From Myotis daubentonii (lineage: Eukaryota > Chordata > Mammalia > Chiroptera > Vespertilionidae), in NCBI RefSeq assembly GCF_963259705.1, contig NC_081840.1:149765549-149829548 (forward strand): a stretch of 64,000 nt of DNA, written 5' to 3'. Below the pieces are notes generated by a model. The model did not search any database and was not told the DNA's origin. It saw only the letters and a list, made by a program, of their open reading frames with translations. The first letter of the stretch is position 1, and each line of letters begins with the position of its first letter. The translations under genes were made by a program, and so were the position numbers. Of the stretch, positions 46,115 through 56,181 are shown in pieces.

Positions 46115-46985
46115 TGTCTTTTTTTTCATTTATTTTTTATTATTGACAGTGTTACAGATGTCCCTATTTTCTCCTCACTTTCCCCTTCCACCCAGCCCCC
46201 ACTCCAGGCCTTACCATACTATTGTCTGTGTCCATGGACTATATATATATATATATATTCGTTGATTAATCTCTACCCATCCCTCCCATTCCCCTCGCCT
46301 CTGAGGTCCGTCAGCCTGTTCCACGCATCCATGCCCTGGGGCCTATTTTGTTTGTCAGTTTATTTTGTTCATTAGATTCCACAGATAAGTGAGATTGTGT
46401 GACATTAATCTTTCTCTGACTGGCTTATTTCACTTAGCATAATGGTCTCAGGTCCATCCATGCTGTCTCGAAGGGTAAGAGATCCAGCTTTTATACAGCT
46501 GCATAGTATTCCATGGTGTAAATGTACCACAGCTTTTTTAATCCACTCATCTCCTCATGGACACTTGGGCTGTTTCCAGCTCTTACCTATTGTAAATAAT
46601 GCCACTATGAACATAGGGGTGCATATATCCTTTCTGATTGGTGTGTCAGGATTCTTAGGATATATTTCCATAAGTAGGATCACTGTGTCAGACAGCAGTT
46701 CCATTTTTAATTGTTTGAGGAAACTCCATACCGTTTTCCATTTGGCTGCACCAGTCTGCATTCCCACCAGCAGTGTACTAGGGTTCCCTTTTCTCTACAT
46801 CCTTGCCAGCACTTGTTTGTTGATTTATTGATGGTACCCATTCTGGCAGGTGTGAGGTGATACCTCATTAATCAATTTTCAAATGTTGAACCAGCCTTAT
46901 AGACCCAAGATAAATCCCAGTTGGTAATGGTATATAATTCTTTTAGATTCAGTTTGCAAATATTATATTGAAAATTTTTGCCCCT
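46115..46985 (-). mobile_element. Antisense L1 3' portion
   Basis: Poly-T start, inverted 3' UTR (TTGACAGTGTTACAGATG), then inverted ORF2 end (TAGTATTCCATGGTGTAAATG, CATTCCCACCAGCAGTGTAC). A jump near 46868 joins to a farther ORF2 region. (TA)n at 46241-46258. Confidence 0.85.
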
Positions 46986-46989
46986 ATGT

Positions 46990-47116
46990 TCATGATGGCT
47001 TCTCCAGCTTGCATGGCACTTCTCAGACTCCATAATTATGTGAGCCAATTGTTATGAAAATTATATCTATACCTATATTTATATATTGTTTATCTGGAGA
47101 ATCCTGACTAATACAT
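46990..47116 (+). mobile_element. Old LTR 3' end
   Basis: CATAATTATGTGAGCCAATTG then TCTGGAGAATCCTGACTAATA resembles the end of a common mammalian MaLR/ERVL-type LTR. It is the target of the solo LTR that follows. Confidence 0.45.
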
Positions 47117-47537
47117 TGTCGTAAGTGTTCCCCTCCACGTCCTACGTGGTTCAGGGTTCAGGTCTGGAAGAGGAGCCGCACAACAAATGAAATAGAAAGG
47201 ACACGAGAATAATTTGGGAATATTGGGGGACCAGGCGAGAGAGTCCAACTCAAGAGGAAGGACTTCCACTGTGCTCAGGCCTCACCAAGCTTTTTATAGT
47301 GAGCGGTAAACAAGGCAGTGGTTACCAAAGTTACATTTTTCTTGTGAGTTTCACTTGTTTACACCATGGTTATACTTCCTGCACTTCCTCAGCCCATTAG
47401 ATTCCCAGATAAGACCTAGGGAGTGTTATAAGGTCAAGCCTAATTAAGCTAAGAGGATTGTGCCCTCTAAGCTAGGACTTGTTTGTGACTTTGCCAGCAG
47501 GTCAGTCCGAGGCTTAACCCTATATCAGTTTCCCACA
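47117..47537 (-). mobile_element. Solo class II (ERVK-type) LTR, 421 bp
   Basis: Plus-strand TG at 47117 and CA at 47537 with a perfect 6-bp duplication ATACAT (47111-47116 and 47538-47543). On the minus strand a TATA-like CACTATAAAAAGC lies upstream of the expected start. The 6-bp duplication suits ERVK. Confidence 0.8.
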
Positions 47538-47633
47538 ATACATATAGGTTATGGAGGTCATTTCATAGGATTGACCTTTGCTCTTATGAGCAAGGAATTG
47601 CTAACCTTCTCCTCTCATGTTCCTAAGCAGTTT

Positions 47634-47834
47634 AAAAAATATATTTTTATTGATTTCAGAGGAAGAGAGAGATAGAAACATCAATGATGAGGAAGAATCA
47701 TTGATTGGCTACCTCTTGCATGCCTCCTACTGGGGACCAAACTCACAACCCGGGCATGTGCCCTGACCGGGAATCAAACCGTGACCTCCTGCTTCATACA
47801 TCGATGCTCAACCACTGAGCCACGCCAGCTGGGC
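47634..47834 (-). mobile_element. Ves SINE, antisense
   Basis: Inverted Ves, perfect 13-bp target duplication TCCTAAGCAGTTT at 47621-47633 and 47835-47847. Confidence 0.95.
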
Positions 47835-47847
47835 TCCTAAGCAGTTT

Positions 47848-48880
47848 TGATTTCATTTGTAAAGAGATTGCTGTAAGATTAATTCCTGGCTCTTCACAGG
47901 TAGGAAACTCTTAGAGAGGCAGTTATCTGTCTACCTTTAAGTTTTCTTGCCTCCTCAGAGCAGTGCTGCTAGCTGAGAAACAACACTGGTGACTATTCTC
48001 ATTAGCTCCACAGGCCATTGCCAGAGGACTGCTCTAATGTGGTCTCTGGCTCCAGTTCAAGGTCCTCTGACATGCATGGATCCAGTTGGGCCTCTGGTGT
48101 CTTTGATTTACATTGACCATTGCTCCTACTCTGGCTCTGAGCAGAGAATCCTCCAGCTGCCTATTACTCTCCTATTATCTAATGAGACATTTCTGAAAAC
48201 ATGCTGCAGATGTGACTATGTTCTGCAAGTTCCTACAGCTGACCCGGCCTACTACTGACTTGGTCTGCCTGCCCAGCACTGCTTCTCTGTAACTAAAACC
48301 CTTGGGCCACCTTCTCTTCCCTCTATTTGAAACTCTAGTTCTGTCTCGGCAACCTTTACTCCCAAGTTCTGCTGGGACTGTCTCAAAAGACTTTAAATTC
48401 CATAACGTTAACTCTGCTAAGTACTTTCTCATTATCTCTCTTGATAAAGTACCCTCCAACAACTTCTGAGGCCAATATAATACTCTAGTGGGGAAGTGGT
48501 CTGACGTGATGGGAAAGGGAGAGGGCTACGAAAGAGAAGGGGGAAGGAAAAGAGACTTGACATTAATTAAACACAGATTCTTCGCCAGGCATCATGCTAA
48601 GATGCTTTAATGTTGTCTCTTTAATCCCCTACAACTTTAAGAATGGGTATTACCTCAATGGGAAGATTGAAATTCAGCAATGTATGAATCTAAAGCTTGT
48701 TTTATATTTACTTTGAAAAGAAGATATGCTGGCCTAAAATCCCAGTAGATACTTTTGTTTACTTTGTAAACATATCACATTGTAAAACTGTTTGAATTTT
48801 GTGAAGTTACTTAAAAATTTTTTTATATGAATGGGATCATACTGAAAATATTGTTTATCAGCTTTAACCTTATTGTGTTA
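47848..48880. other. Non-coding stretch with a MIR remnant
   Basis: 48560-48690 resembles MIR (GCCAGGCATCATGCTAAGATG, AAGATTGAAATTCAGC). The rest has no recognised feature. Confidence 0.45.
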
Positions 48881-49233
48881 CTAGAGGACCGGTGCATGAA
48901 ATTTGGGCATGGGTGGAGACCCTAGGCCTGGCCTATTGGGGCTGTCTCACCCAGTCCTGATTGGGGCTGGGCCAGCTGGGGCCTGCTGGCTGCTGGCTGG
49001 GGCCTGCCGGCTGGCGGGGAAGAACTGCGGGAGGTTTGCCAGCTGTGGGGGGTGGGGTGGGGGGACTAGGAGGCACCAGGAGAGGTTGGTTGGCTGTGAA
49101 AGGTTGGCTGTGGGAGTGCACTGACCACCAGGGGGCAGCTCCTGCATTGAGCATCTGCCCCCTGGTGGTCAGTGCGCATCATAGCGACCGGTCATTCTGG
49201 TCGTTCAGTTGCTTAGACTTTTATATATACAGA
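48881..49233 (-). mobile_element. HeliBat Helitron, antisense
   Basis: CTAG at 48881-48884; right end a degenerate inverted 5' terminus (TTTTATATATACAGA). CTCF-like inverted repeat at 49119-49174. Interior rich in CTGGCTGGGGCCTGC-type sequence. Host A/T at the boundaries. Confidence 0.9.
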
Positions 49234-49765
49234 TTATCAATTAAGATCTTAGCCATTTCTCCATGTGTGCAATTGAGTAGATGTCTGTCCCCATCCTGTA
49301 CTTGGTGCATTTGGAGTTTACATTTACCTGCATGACAACAATTTTATCAGTTCATGACCTTATAATTTCTTGTATTTGTTTGGTGAATATTTTTTCTTAA
49401 ATTTTTTTAAGATTTTATAAGGTAAAAATGGTACTTAAGTATAGTTTCTTTTTTGCAATCACTCCAATTACAAATGAGCTTAAACATAATACTTGAATAT
49501 TTAAAAGCCATTTGTAGCTTAAGAACTATTTACTCATGGTTTGTTTGTGTTTCTAGTGAATCATTGGCCTATTTTCTCTGATTCAAAGAAGTTAGTCCTT
49601 GTGGCATGTGTGGCAAACATTTCCCACAGTTTATTGTTTGTATTTTGATCTTCCTTTATTTTTTTTATACACACAGAACTTTCCATTTTTATTTTTTCCA
49701 ATTTACCATTCTTTTCTTTTTTGACTTCTGAGTTTTATTATCATTTTTTTAAGCATCTTCTCATC
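49234..49765. other. AT-rich non-coding stretch
   Basis: May include old antisense L1 sequence, but too diverged for me to call. Confidence 0.35.
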
Positions 49766-49985
49766 CAGTCCGTGTGCTCAGTGGTTGAGCATCAACCTAT
49801 GAACCAGGAGGTCATGATTCCATTCCCGGTCAGAGCATATATCCAGATTTCAGGTTTGATCCCCTGTAGGGAACATGCAGGAGTCAGCTGATCAATGATT
49901 CTCATCATTTATGTTTCTATCTACCTCTGCCTATCCTTCCCTCTCTGAAATCTTTAAACATATATTTAAAATATATTTTTAAAAG
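49766..49985 (+). mobile_element. Ves SINE (divergent)
   Basis: GTGCTCAGTGGTTGAGCATC head, damaged B-box, pyrimidine block and AT tail. Confidence 0.8.
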
Positions 49986-50242
49986 ATTAATAGCTTCTAA
50001 GGGCCCCTGTTGTTATTTTTTTAAATAGCATTTTCTCTACCTAAAATTATAAGAAGATACTTTTACATTTTCTTGTATTATTTTTACACATTTTCAAAAA
50101 TCTATCATTTTAAAATGATTTTGTGATAGCTTTTATTGATTTATTTTTTTTAATATATTTTTATTGATTTCAGAGAGGAAGAGAGAGGAAAAGATAGAAA
50201 CATCAATGATGAGAGAGAATCATTGATCAGCTGCCTCCTGCG

Positions 50243-50588
50243 TGAAAGGACAGAGCAGGACTGATGGAAGCCGCAGGGTGTATAAGTTACTCAGCCTGCC
50301 CTTATCTCGGCCAATGGGAAAGCGGGGGAAACTAGCCCAAGGCCAAAAGTATGCTGGCCACCCCCCCTGTCTTTGTGTAACCAGACCCTAGCTGCACCCT
50401 GCCCCAACCCCCGACCCCAAGCCCTATAAATTCTTTGTTCTCTTGGAATTCGGGGCTCTCTCTTGCACCCAGTAATGGAGGCAAGGGGGGGACCAAGCGA
50501 GCTTGTATAGGAGACCCTCTGCTTTTGCATCGGACTGGCTGGTTCCCTGGTGTGGTTTCCTTGGGGATCTTGAAATCTGGGCATAACA
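50243..50588 (+). mobile_element. 5' LTR of the provirus
   Basis: 346 bp, TG...CA. GGCCAATGGG (a CCAAT box) is at about 50308 and CCCTATAAATTC (TATA box) at about 50422. There is no obvious AATAAA downstream. G at 50294 is the only difference from the 3' LTR. The last 80 bp match the LTR at 17676-18058. Confidence 0.95.
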
Positions 50589-50591
50589 TTT

Positions 50592-50608
50592 TGGGGGCTC
50601 GCCGGGAT
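50592..50608 (+). promoter_or_regulatory. Primer-binding site, proline-tRNA type
   Basis: TGGGGGCTCGCCGGGAT begins three bases after the LTR. It matches the usual gammaretroviral proline-tRNA site except for one missing base in the middle. Confidence 0.85.
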
Positions 50609-50766
50609 CCCCAACACCATTGATGGGACTCCCAGTCTGGAGGGCCTGACTGACCGCGGTAGGTCGTGTTTTGTTTGTGTCGTGTGTTTTGGTGTGAGCT
50701 CACTTCTGAAATCTGTAAATGCCTGTAAATGCCTGTAATAATGATCCCGTGGATGCACGGGATCAA

Positions 50767-51068
50767 CAGGTGGGAGGAGCCGAGGGACGCCTCGATCCTC
50801 CGTCTGAAGGGGTATAGCTTTGCTTCCGCGGAGTCGGAAGGTCTGTAGGAACCCCCTTAATCTGAGACAGGCAGGAGGAGTCGGGGGGCGCCCTGATCCT
50901 CCATCTGAAGAGGGGAAATTTTGCTTCCGCGGAGTCGGAAGGTCTGTAGGAACCCCTCAATCTGAGAAAAGGCGGGTCGCTCCTGCTGGTTGGCGCGCAG
51001 CCAACGTCTGGCTTTTCGTTTTGTTTTGTTTTTTGTTTTTTTGCTTCCATCGAGTTGGAAGGCTGTAT
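50767..51068 (+). repeat. 101-bp tandem repeat in the proviral leader
   Basis: Two copies (about 50767-50867 and 50868-50968). TTCCGCGGAGTCGGAAGG recurs exactly 101 bp apart (50824 and 50925). A decayed third copy, CTTCCATCGAGTTGGAAGG, is at 51044. The TTCCGCGGAGTCGGAA segment can fold into a hairpin. It lies where packaging signals normally lie. Confidence 0.85.
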
Positions 51069-51149
51069 TTCTTTGGGCCCTTTAGTTGTTTGTGTTTCCG
51101 TTTTATTTTGTGGATTTGCTGGATTAATAATTTCAAGGAGATTGGGGAA

Positions 51150-52384
51150 TGAATGTGGAGGGAGGGGGACTGCTCTCACCCCTCCTTTGTGTGGCGGTCG
51201 GGCGGCCGCCTGAGTGAGGGTCTGTGGAAACAGGTCACCCCCTCCCCAAGTATTCTAAAATTAAAATCCTTCTTGTAATTGAAAAGCATTTACAAATTTA
51301 TAAATGCATCCGGGATTTCTGTGCACATGCAAAGGGAAAAGGCCAGTTTAAAAACGAGTGCGCATAGTTTTGAGCTGGACTTGACTTTTTGCTGTGTACA
51401 GAATAAAAACCCGAGACTGTTTTGGTCTTAAAAACGGTGAAGATGAACCTGAGAAAGAAATGCAGACAGGTTTCCCAAGGCGATTTAAAGTAGCTCTTTT
51501 GAAATTTCCTGCCCTGAGGCAAGTACCACCAGGAAGTTGCTGCTTACTAAGGGAGGATAGAATTTCAGAGGTGGAGTTTTAAGGCGGAGTTTTACTGCGG
51601 AAATGCGGATGGGGCAAAAAGTGTGCTAGCCTCGCGGTTTTATTTAATACTTAATAAATTAGCAATCACGGTCTTAATATAATTTCAGTGGTATGATAGC
51701 AGTAGAACCACAGTTATACATAATATCATAAACAAATTAAGAGTAATTGATTCCATGGTCAAGACTAAATCCTATTATGTTGAGAACTGTTTTTAAGTGT
51801 TGAAAATGTTTTCCTAAGTTTTACCTAGGTTACCCAAGAAAGATTTTTCTTTTTTCTGTGTCTCTTAAAATGTATTGCTAATCACCTAAGAATTAAGGCT
51901 AAGAGTTCTAGCTACCTGGAAAGCATGGCCTTGGTGTGATAGGAGGAAAAAAGAAATGTTAAATGGATGGTAGACCAGTGAGCTGGGACTGGTCACTAAT
52001 GGTGGATTGTGAGAAGGGCTGGTTGTGGCCTAACTTCTCCTTCCTTGGTACCCCTGAAACGTCAGAGGGTACTTCTGGCCTTGGTTTTCCAATGTGTATA
52101 ATCTGTCAATTTTGTTGTTTCGCCGAAATCCTCTTGAGTGACATTGAATGATTCTTTCCTTCCTCTTTAACTTTTGGGGGACTGTGTGAATGGATTAATA
52201 GCTTCTAGATGGTATTCACCATCTCTGAGACTTCCAGAGAGAAGTCAAAACTCAGACTGGCTACACAACTGAAACTGATTTGTTGGTATTTTGTGATATA
52301 AATGTGGACCGTTTCTATCTGGATGAGACATAGGTCAAAAGTCCTGTCCTAGGATGTGAGAAAGGGAGGCCTCCACATCTGTTC
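51150..52384 (+). other. Proviral internal region without recognisable gag or pol
   Basis: Translations in all frames are short and show no capsid, protease or reverse-transcriptase motifs. The sequence may derive from non-retroviral DNA or from strongly decayed viral sequence. Confidence 0.6.
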
Positions 52385-52402
52385 CTGTCTGCTCAAGATC
52401 CC

Positions 52403-52564
52403 AAGACTGTAAAGGTAGACGGCGTCGCGACCTGGATCCATCACACTCACGTCCGGTCAGTGGATCCATCCATGACCCAGAAAGACTTCATCACCAAATG
52501 GAGCATCGATCGAGATCAACGCAACCCGCTCAAGCTCAAGCTACGGCGTGCTCGACCTGCCTGA
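52403..52564 (+). pseudogene. Remnant of the C-terminal end of a gammaretroviral pol (integrase)
   Basis: An open stretch of 53 codons ending at TGA (52562-52564) carries the K-V-D-G then W-I-H-H-x-H-V pattern that closes gammaretroviral integrase, followed by a basic tail. It has no catalytic core and no upstream start. It shows that the parent was a gammaretrovirus and that nearly all of pol was deleted. Confidence 0.75.
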
Positions 52565-53927
52565 TGCCGGTAACATGACTCACGATCGCTCCTGCCACCA
52601 GGAGCCCCCACAATACTGTGTAATACACTTAGATAATGCCTGCATCTTCATGGACATGGCTCCAAAGAGACAAGGACCATTTATAGGATCACATGTTTAG
52701 TGGTAGATTTGGCTACCTGAAACGGCCATGATGCCAATATTATGTTTATGTTATATTGACCTTTGATTCTTTTGCAGGTTTGAATGTATGTTGGCTGTCC
52801 TGGAAGGGAGCTGTGTGGGGTGACCCCCAAAAGTAAAGGGTGTCTAGCTGCCAAGAGGACAAGTGCCCAACTGGGCAGGGAAGGGTGCCCATCAGGTTTT
52901 GGTCTCTGTTGAGAGACAGCTAACAGTTGACAGCCTGTAATACTGTCTTGCAGGCCTGCGTGACCATGCCCATGTCAGGGGTAGTAAAGCTGGAAAAAGC
53001 CTGTTTAGACTAGAAAGTCTGAGGCATGGTTATGCATAGAAAGAAGGTTTTATACCAACAATTACTGTTTTGTTTTAAATCCATGAAAAGGAATTAGCAA
53101 GGAAAGTCAGAAAATCTTAGAGTAGATCAGTATGTTTTTCTCCTTATGTAATTCCTCCGAAATCTGGCAATGCTAAATAAGTACGTTTCTTTGCATAGAT
53201 CCAATGAGACTGGTTCCTAATAATGGTTTTATTAACGGAAAACTTTGACTGGAGTATCATGTTTTAAAGAGCCCTGCCTGAGCTCTAAAGACTTGAAGTC
53301 ACTAAGAATGCCACGAAGAAAGCCTGGTGTCCTGCTTGGGAGCCCTGAAGATGGCTGGCGCTGGAGCGTCAGGCCCATGCCCTACCATCACTGGCGGTTG
53401 GTAAGAGTAGAAGGGGAGCAGTGAAGATGCCTCTGCATCCCTGCAGAACCCCCACACACTCTGGGCTGCAACAAGTAGGAGGGCTACTGAGATGGGCCTT
53501 AAAGCCTGGAGCGTGGGCTTAGGTGGAGTTGCTACAGGTGAGGGATTCACCTAACTCAGCAGATACTGCAGGCAGGCCTGATGGCATCTGGATGGCTTGG
53601 CTTCCTGGCCCTACGGGGCACATTAAGGTTCAACCATGAAATTCCAGCAAAGGTAGTCAGTTACCATTCTTGTTGTGTTTATGCAAACATCAGGACAGTA
53701 AATAAATTTATCTTGATTTGGCTTTTTAATAGCCATGGAGGAATTTTAAGAAGAAAAATCCTATTTCAATAGAAGTTGTTAAAGCTAAAATGATTTCTTT
53801 CCCTTCCACCGGACCATTTGTTAAGCTTAATAGTTCAATTGATAGTTCTGTATGCCCAGTACGGGCCTCTAGCAACGGTGGAATAGAAATGCAGTCCGTC
53901 TCATGATTGAGCCGGAAGTTCCAAGAC
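52565..53927 (+). other. Proviral 3' internal region without recognisable env
   Basis: No long frame, no visible transmembrane-subunit motifs. Frames at 53302-53550 (minus) and 53581-53772 (plus) are short and unmatched. Confidence 0.55.
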
Positions 53928-53937
53928 AAGGGGGGAA
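53928..53937 (+). promoter_or_regulatory. Polypurine tract
   Basis: AAGGGGGGAA immediately before the 3' LTR; the expected primer for plus-strand DNA synthesis. Confidence 0.9.
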
Positions 53938-54283
53938 TGAAAGGACAGAGCAGGACTGATGGAAGCCGCAGGGTGTATAAGTTACTCATCCTGCCCTTAT
54001 CTCGGCCAATGGGAAAGCGGGGGAAACTAGCCCAAGGCCAAAAGTATGCTGGCCACCCCCCCTGTCTTTGTGTAACCAGACCCTAGCTGCACCCTGCCCC
54101 AACCCCCGACCCCAAGCCCTATAAATTCTTTGTTCTCTTGGAATTCGGGGCTCTCTCTTGCACCCAGTAATGGAGGCAAGGGGGGGACCAAGCGAGCTTG
54201 TATAGGAGACCCTCTGCTTTTGCATCGGACTGGCTGGTTCCCTGGTGTGGTTTCCTTGGGGATCTTGAAATCTGGGCATAACA
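53938..54283 (+). mobile_element. 3' LTR of the provirus
   Basis: 346 bp, identical to the 5' LTR by my alignment except T at 53989 (G at 50294). Followed by CTGCG, the second copy of the 5-bp target duplication. Confidence 0.95.
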
Positions 54284-54439
54284 CTGCGCACCCTTAGTGG
54301 GGATCAAGCCCACAACCAGGGTAAGCGCCCTGACCTGGAATCAAACTGTGATTTCCTGGTTCATGGGTCAATGCTCAACCAGTGAGCCACACTGTCTGGG
54401 CTGTGATGGCCTTTAAATGAATTTCTGTACCACCAAGTA

Positions 54440-54870
54440 TATGACCCCTTGAATCTATTTTCATACTGTAGCTACAGTTATTTTTTAAAATGCAAGTTCA
54501 ACCCTGTTGAAAATAATTCATAGTTTTTGTAAGCACAGATAAGTAAGCTCCTTAACGTAGCACACTCAGTGATGTGACCATTATAACCAATATTTTTTTC
54601 CAGTAGACTCTCAGTGATCACTCTGTTCTCTCTCAGTTCCATGATTATTCACATGGTATTCCTTCTGTCTGCTACCTTATCTCTACACCACCTCAAGTTC
54701 CAACTCTTTGGAAAACCCTTGTTACTCTACAACTGTTCTGCTCAGCTGTAACATCCTTCATGAAGCCTCCCCTGATCATAAGTCTTTCCTTCCCCAGCTC
54801 CAGCAGCCTGTGTGCACTTCTACTGTGTGTCCCTCAAGGTGTGGCATTGGCTAGTGTACTTATCTTTGCA
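54440..54870 (+). mobile_element. L2 LINE remnant
   Basis: AAAATGCAAGTTCAACCCTG, ACATCCTTCATGAAGCCTCC and CCTGTGTGCACTTCTACTG follow L2 3' order. Confidence 0.65.
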
Positions 54871-54959
54871 CTCACAGCATACAAACAGATTTTGGAGTTT
54901 AACAACAGCTCTATAGTGGTTTGCTGGAATTAATGAGGTTCCTAGTTTTGTTTCAATAG

Positions 54960-55375
54960 TACTCAAAGTAGGATTAGGAACCCCTTGCATCAGAATAACC
55001 TGGGGTGCCTATGAAAAAGTCAAAATTATGCCCTGACCGGTTTGGCTCAGTGGATGGAGCGTCGGCCTGCGTACTGAAGGGTCCCAGGTTCGATTCCGGT
55101 CAAGGGCATGTGCCTTGGTTGCGGGTACATCCCCGGTGTGGGGTGTGCAGAAGGCAGCTGATCGATGTTTCTCTCTCATCAATGTGCCTAACTCTCTATC
55201 CCTTTCCCTTCCTCTCTGTAAAAAAAATCAATAACAATATATTTTTTTTAAAAGTCAAAATTACTGCATTCATTTTAGACATATAAATCGGACTCGCTAG
55301 GGATGAGGCTCAGGAATCCTCATTTTTGCTAAGCTTCATAGGTAATCCCTACTCACTCTAAAATTTTAAAATCGC
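54960..55375 (+). mobile_element. Old MER5-like hAT remnant, split by a Ves SINE
   Basis: CATCAGAATAACCTGGGGTGC before and GGGATGAGGCTCAGGAATCC after the SINE match the typical order of a Charlie-type MITE. The ends are eroded. Confidence 0.5.
55029..55249 (+). mobile_element. Ves SINE, well preserved
   Basis: Intact A-box and B-box, perfect 14-bp target duplication AAAAGTCAAAATTA at 55015-55028 and 55250-55263. Confidence 0.96.
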
Positions 55376-55404
55376 TGTTATTGCTTAGACCTACAAATAG
55401 CTTT

Positions 55405-55443
55405 TAAACACGACACATGACAATCGAGGGCCACTCAGAGAAG
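55405..55443 (+). repeat. 39-bp segment, first of two copies
   Basis: A segment ending ATCGAGGGCCACTCAGAGAAG recurs at 58162-58200 in the same orientation with two differences. Flanks differ. Family unknown. Confidence 0.8.
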
Positions 55444-55775
55444 TGTTAAGTCAGTGTGAGGTAAATAAATCTGTGGTAAGTCCATACTACCACAATGTGA
55501 TATTATGCAGCTGTTAGAATTCATGAGCTAGATATATTTTCTCTTACGAAATTCTCCAAGATCTATTGTTAATTTTAAAAAAAGCAAAAAACAGGGCCAT
55601 GGGGTTACACAAATACTTATAGAGTCTTTGGAAGTTTACTCAGACAACTATTAAGAAAGCTAGTCTCTGGGATGTGAGACTGAATGGCTGGGCAGTTGTA
55701 ATCTTATGTCATGATCTTTAATACTGTGTGAACTTTTTCATGTACTTGTTTTAATTTTTATTAATCCTCTCCTGA

Positions 55776-55828
55776 GGACTTATCCATTGATTTTGAGAGA
55801 GAGGGGAATGCACAGAAAGAAAGGGAAA

Positions 55829-55875
<47 letters not shown>

Positions 55876-56023
55876 AGACAGACTGACTGCCTTCATCATG
55901 CCCCTGAACGGGTACCAGGGATGGAACCCACAATTCAGGCATGTGCCCCTGACTGGGAATTTAACCTGTGACCTTTCACTGCATGGGACAATGCTCCAAC
56001 CTACTGAGCACTCTGGCCAGGGC
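55776..56023 (-). mobile_element. Ves-type SINE, antisense, with (GA)n expansion
   Basis: Purine block expanded to a pure GA run at 55832-55870, then diverged core and inverted head (GGAATTTAACCTGTGACC). Confidence 0.8.
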
Positions 56024-56181
56024 AGTTTTACTTTTATAATAATACTTAAAATCTTTCTTGGTGATTCACATATTAAAAATGAATTTCTTTTCTATATCTA
56101 ATTTTAAAATATAATAGAATACAGGTCTCCCCTGACTCTTGAAAGCTTGCATTATGCCACTTTGCTTAAAATACAAAGATG

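Larger units (their letters stand above)
50238..54288 (+). mobile_element. Young non-autonomous gammaretrovirus-like provirus (ERV1) with both LTRs
   Basis: Structure from left to right: CTGCG duplication, 346-bp LTR, proline-type primer site, leader with a 101-bp repeat, about 1.3 kb without recognisable gag, a short pol remnant, about 1.4 kb without recognisable env, polypurine tract, 346-bp LTR, CTGCG duplication. The internal region is only 3.35 kb, less than half of a complete gammaretrovirus, and no frame beyond about 160 codons is open. It must have been packaged and integrated by proteins from another provirus, as with VL30-type elements. The two LTRs differ at one site, so the insertion is recent. 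Confidence 0.9.
50136..54401 (-). mobile_element. Ves-type SINE, antisense, split by the provirus
   Basis: SINE halves at 50136-50242 and 54289-54401. Removing the provirus and one copy of its 5-bp duplication restores the continuous core (CTGCCTCCTGCG then CACCCTTAGTGGGG). The SINE's own target duplication is imperfect: TGTGATAGCTTTTA (50122-50135) and TGTGATGGCCTTTA (54402-54415). Confidence 0.88.

Noticed and set aside
46442..46831. 129-aa plus-strand frame
   Set aside because: It lies antisense to L1 ORF2/3' UTR sequence.
50291..50758. 155-aa open frame on the minus strand, with a matching frame at 53986-54291
   Set aside because: It is the antisense of the proviral LTR and leader. The two frames match because the LTRs match, and no protein family is evident.
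52403..52564. Integrase tail as evidence of a functional pol
   Set aside because: Only 53 codons remain, with no catalytic core and no continuous upstream frame.
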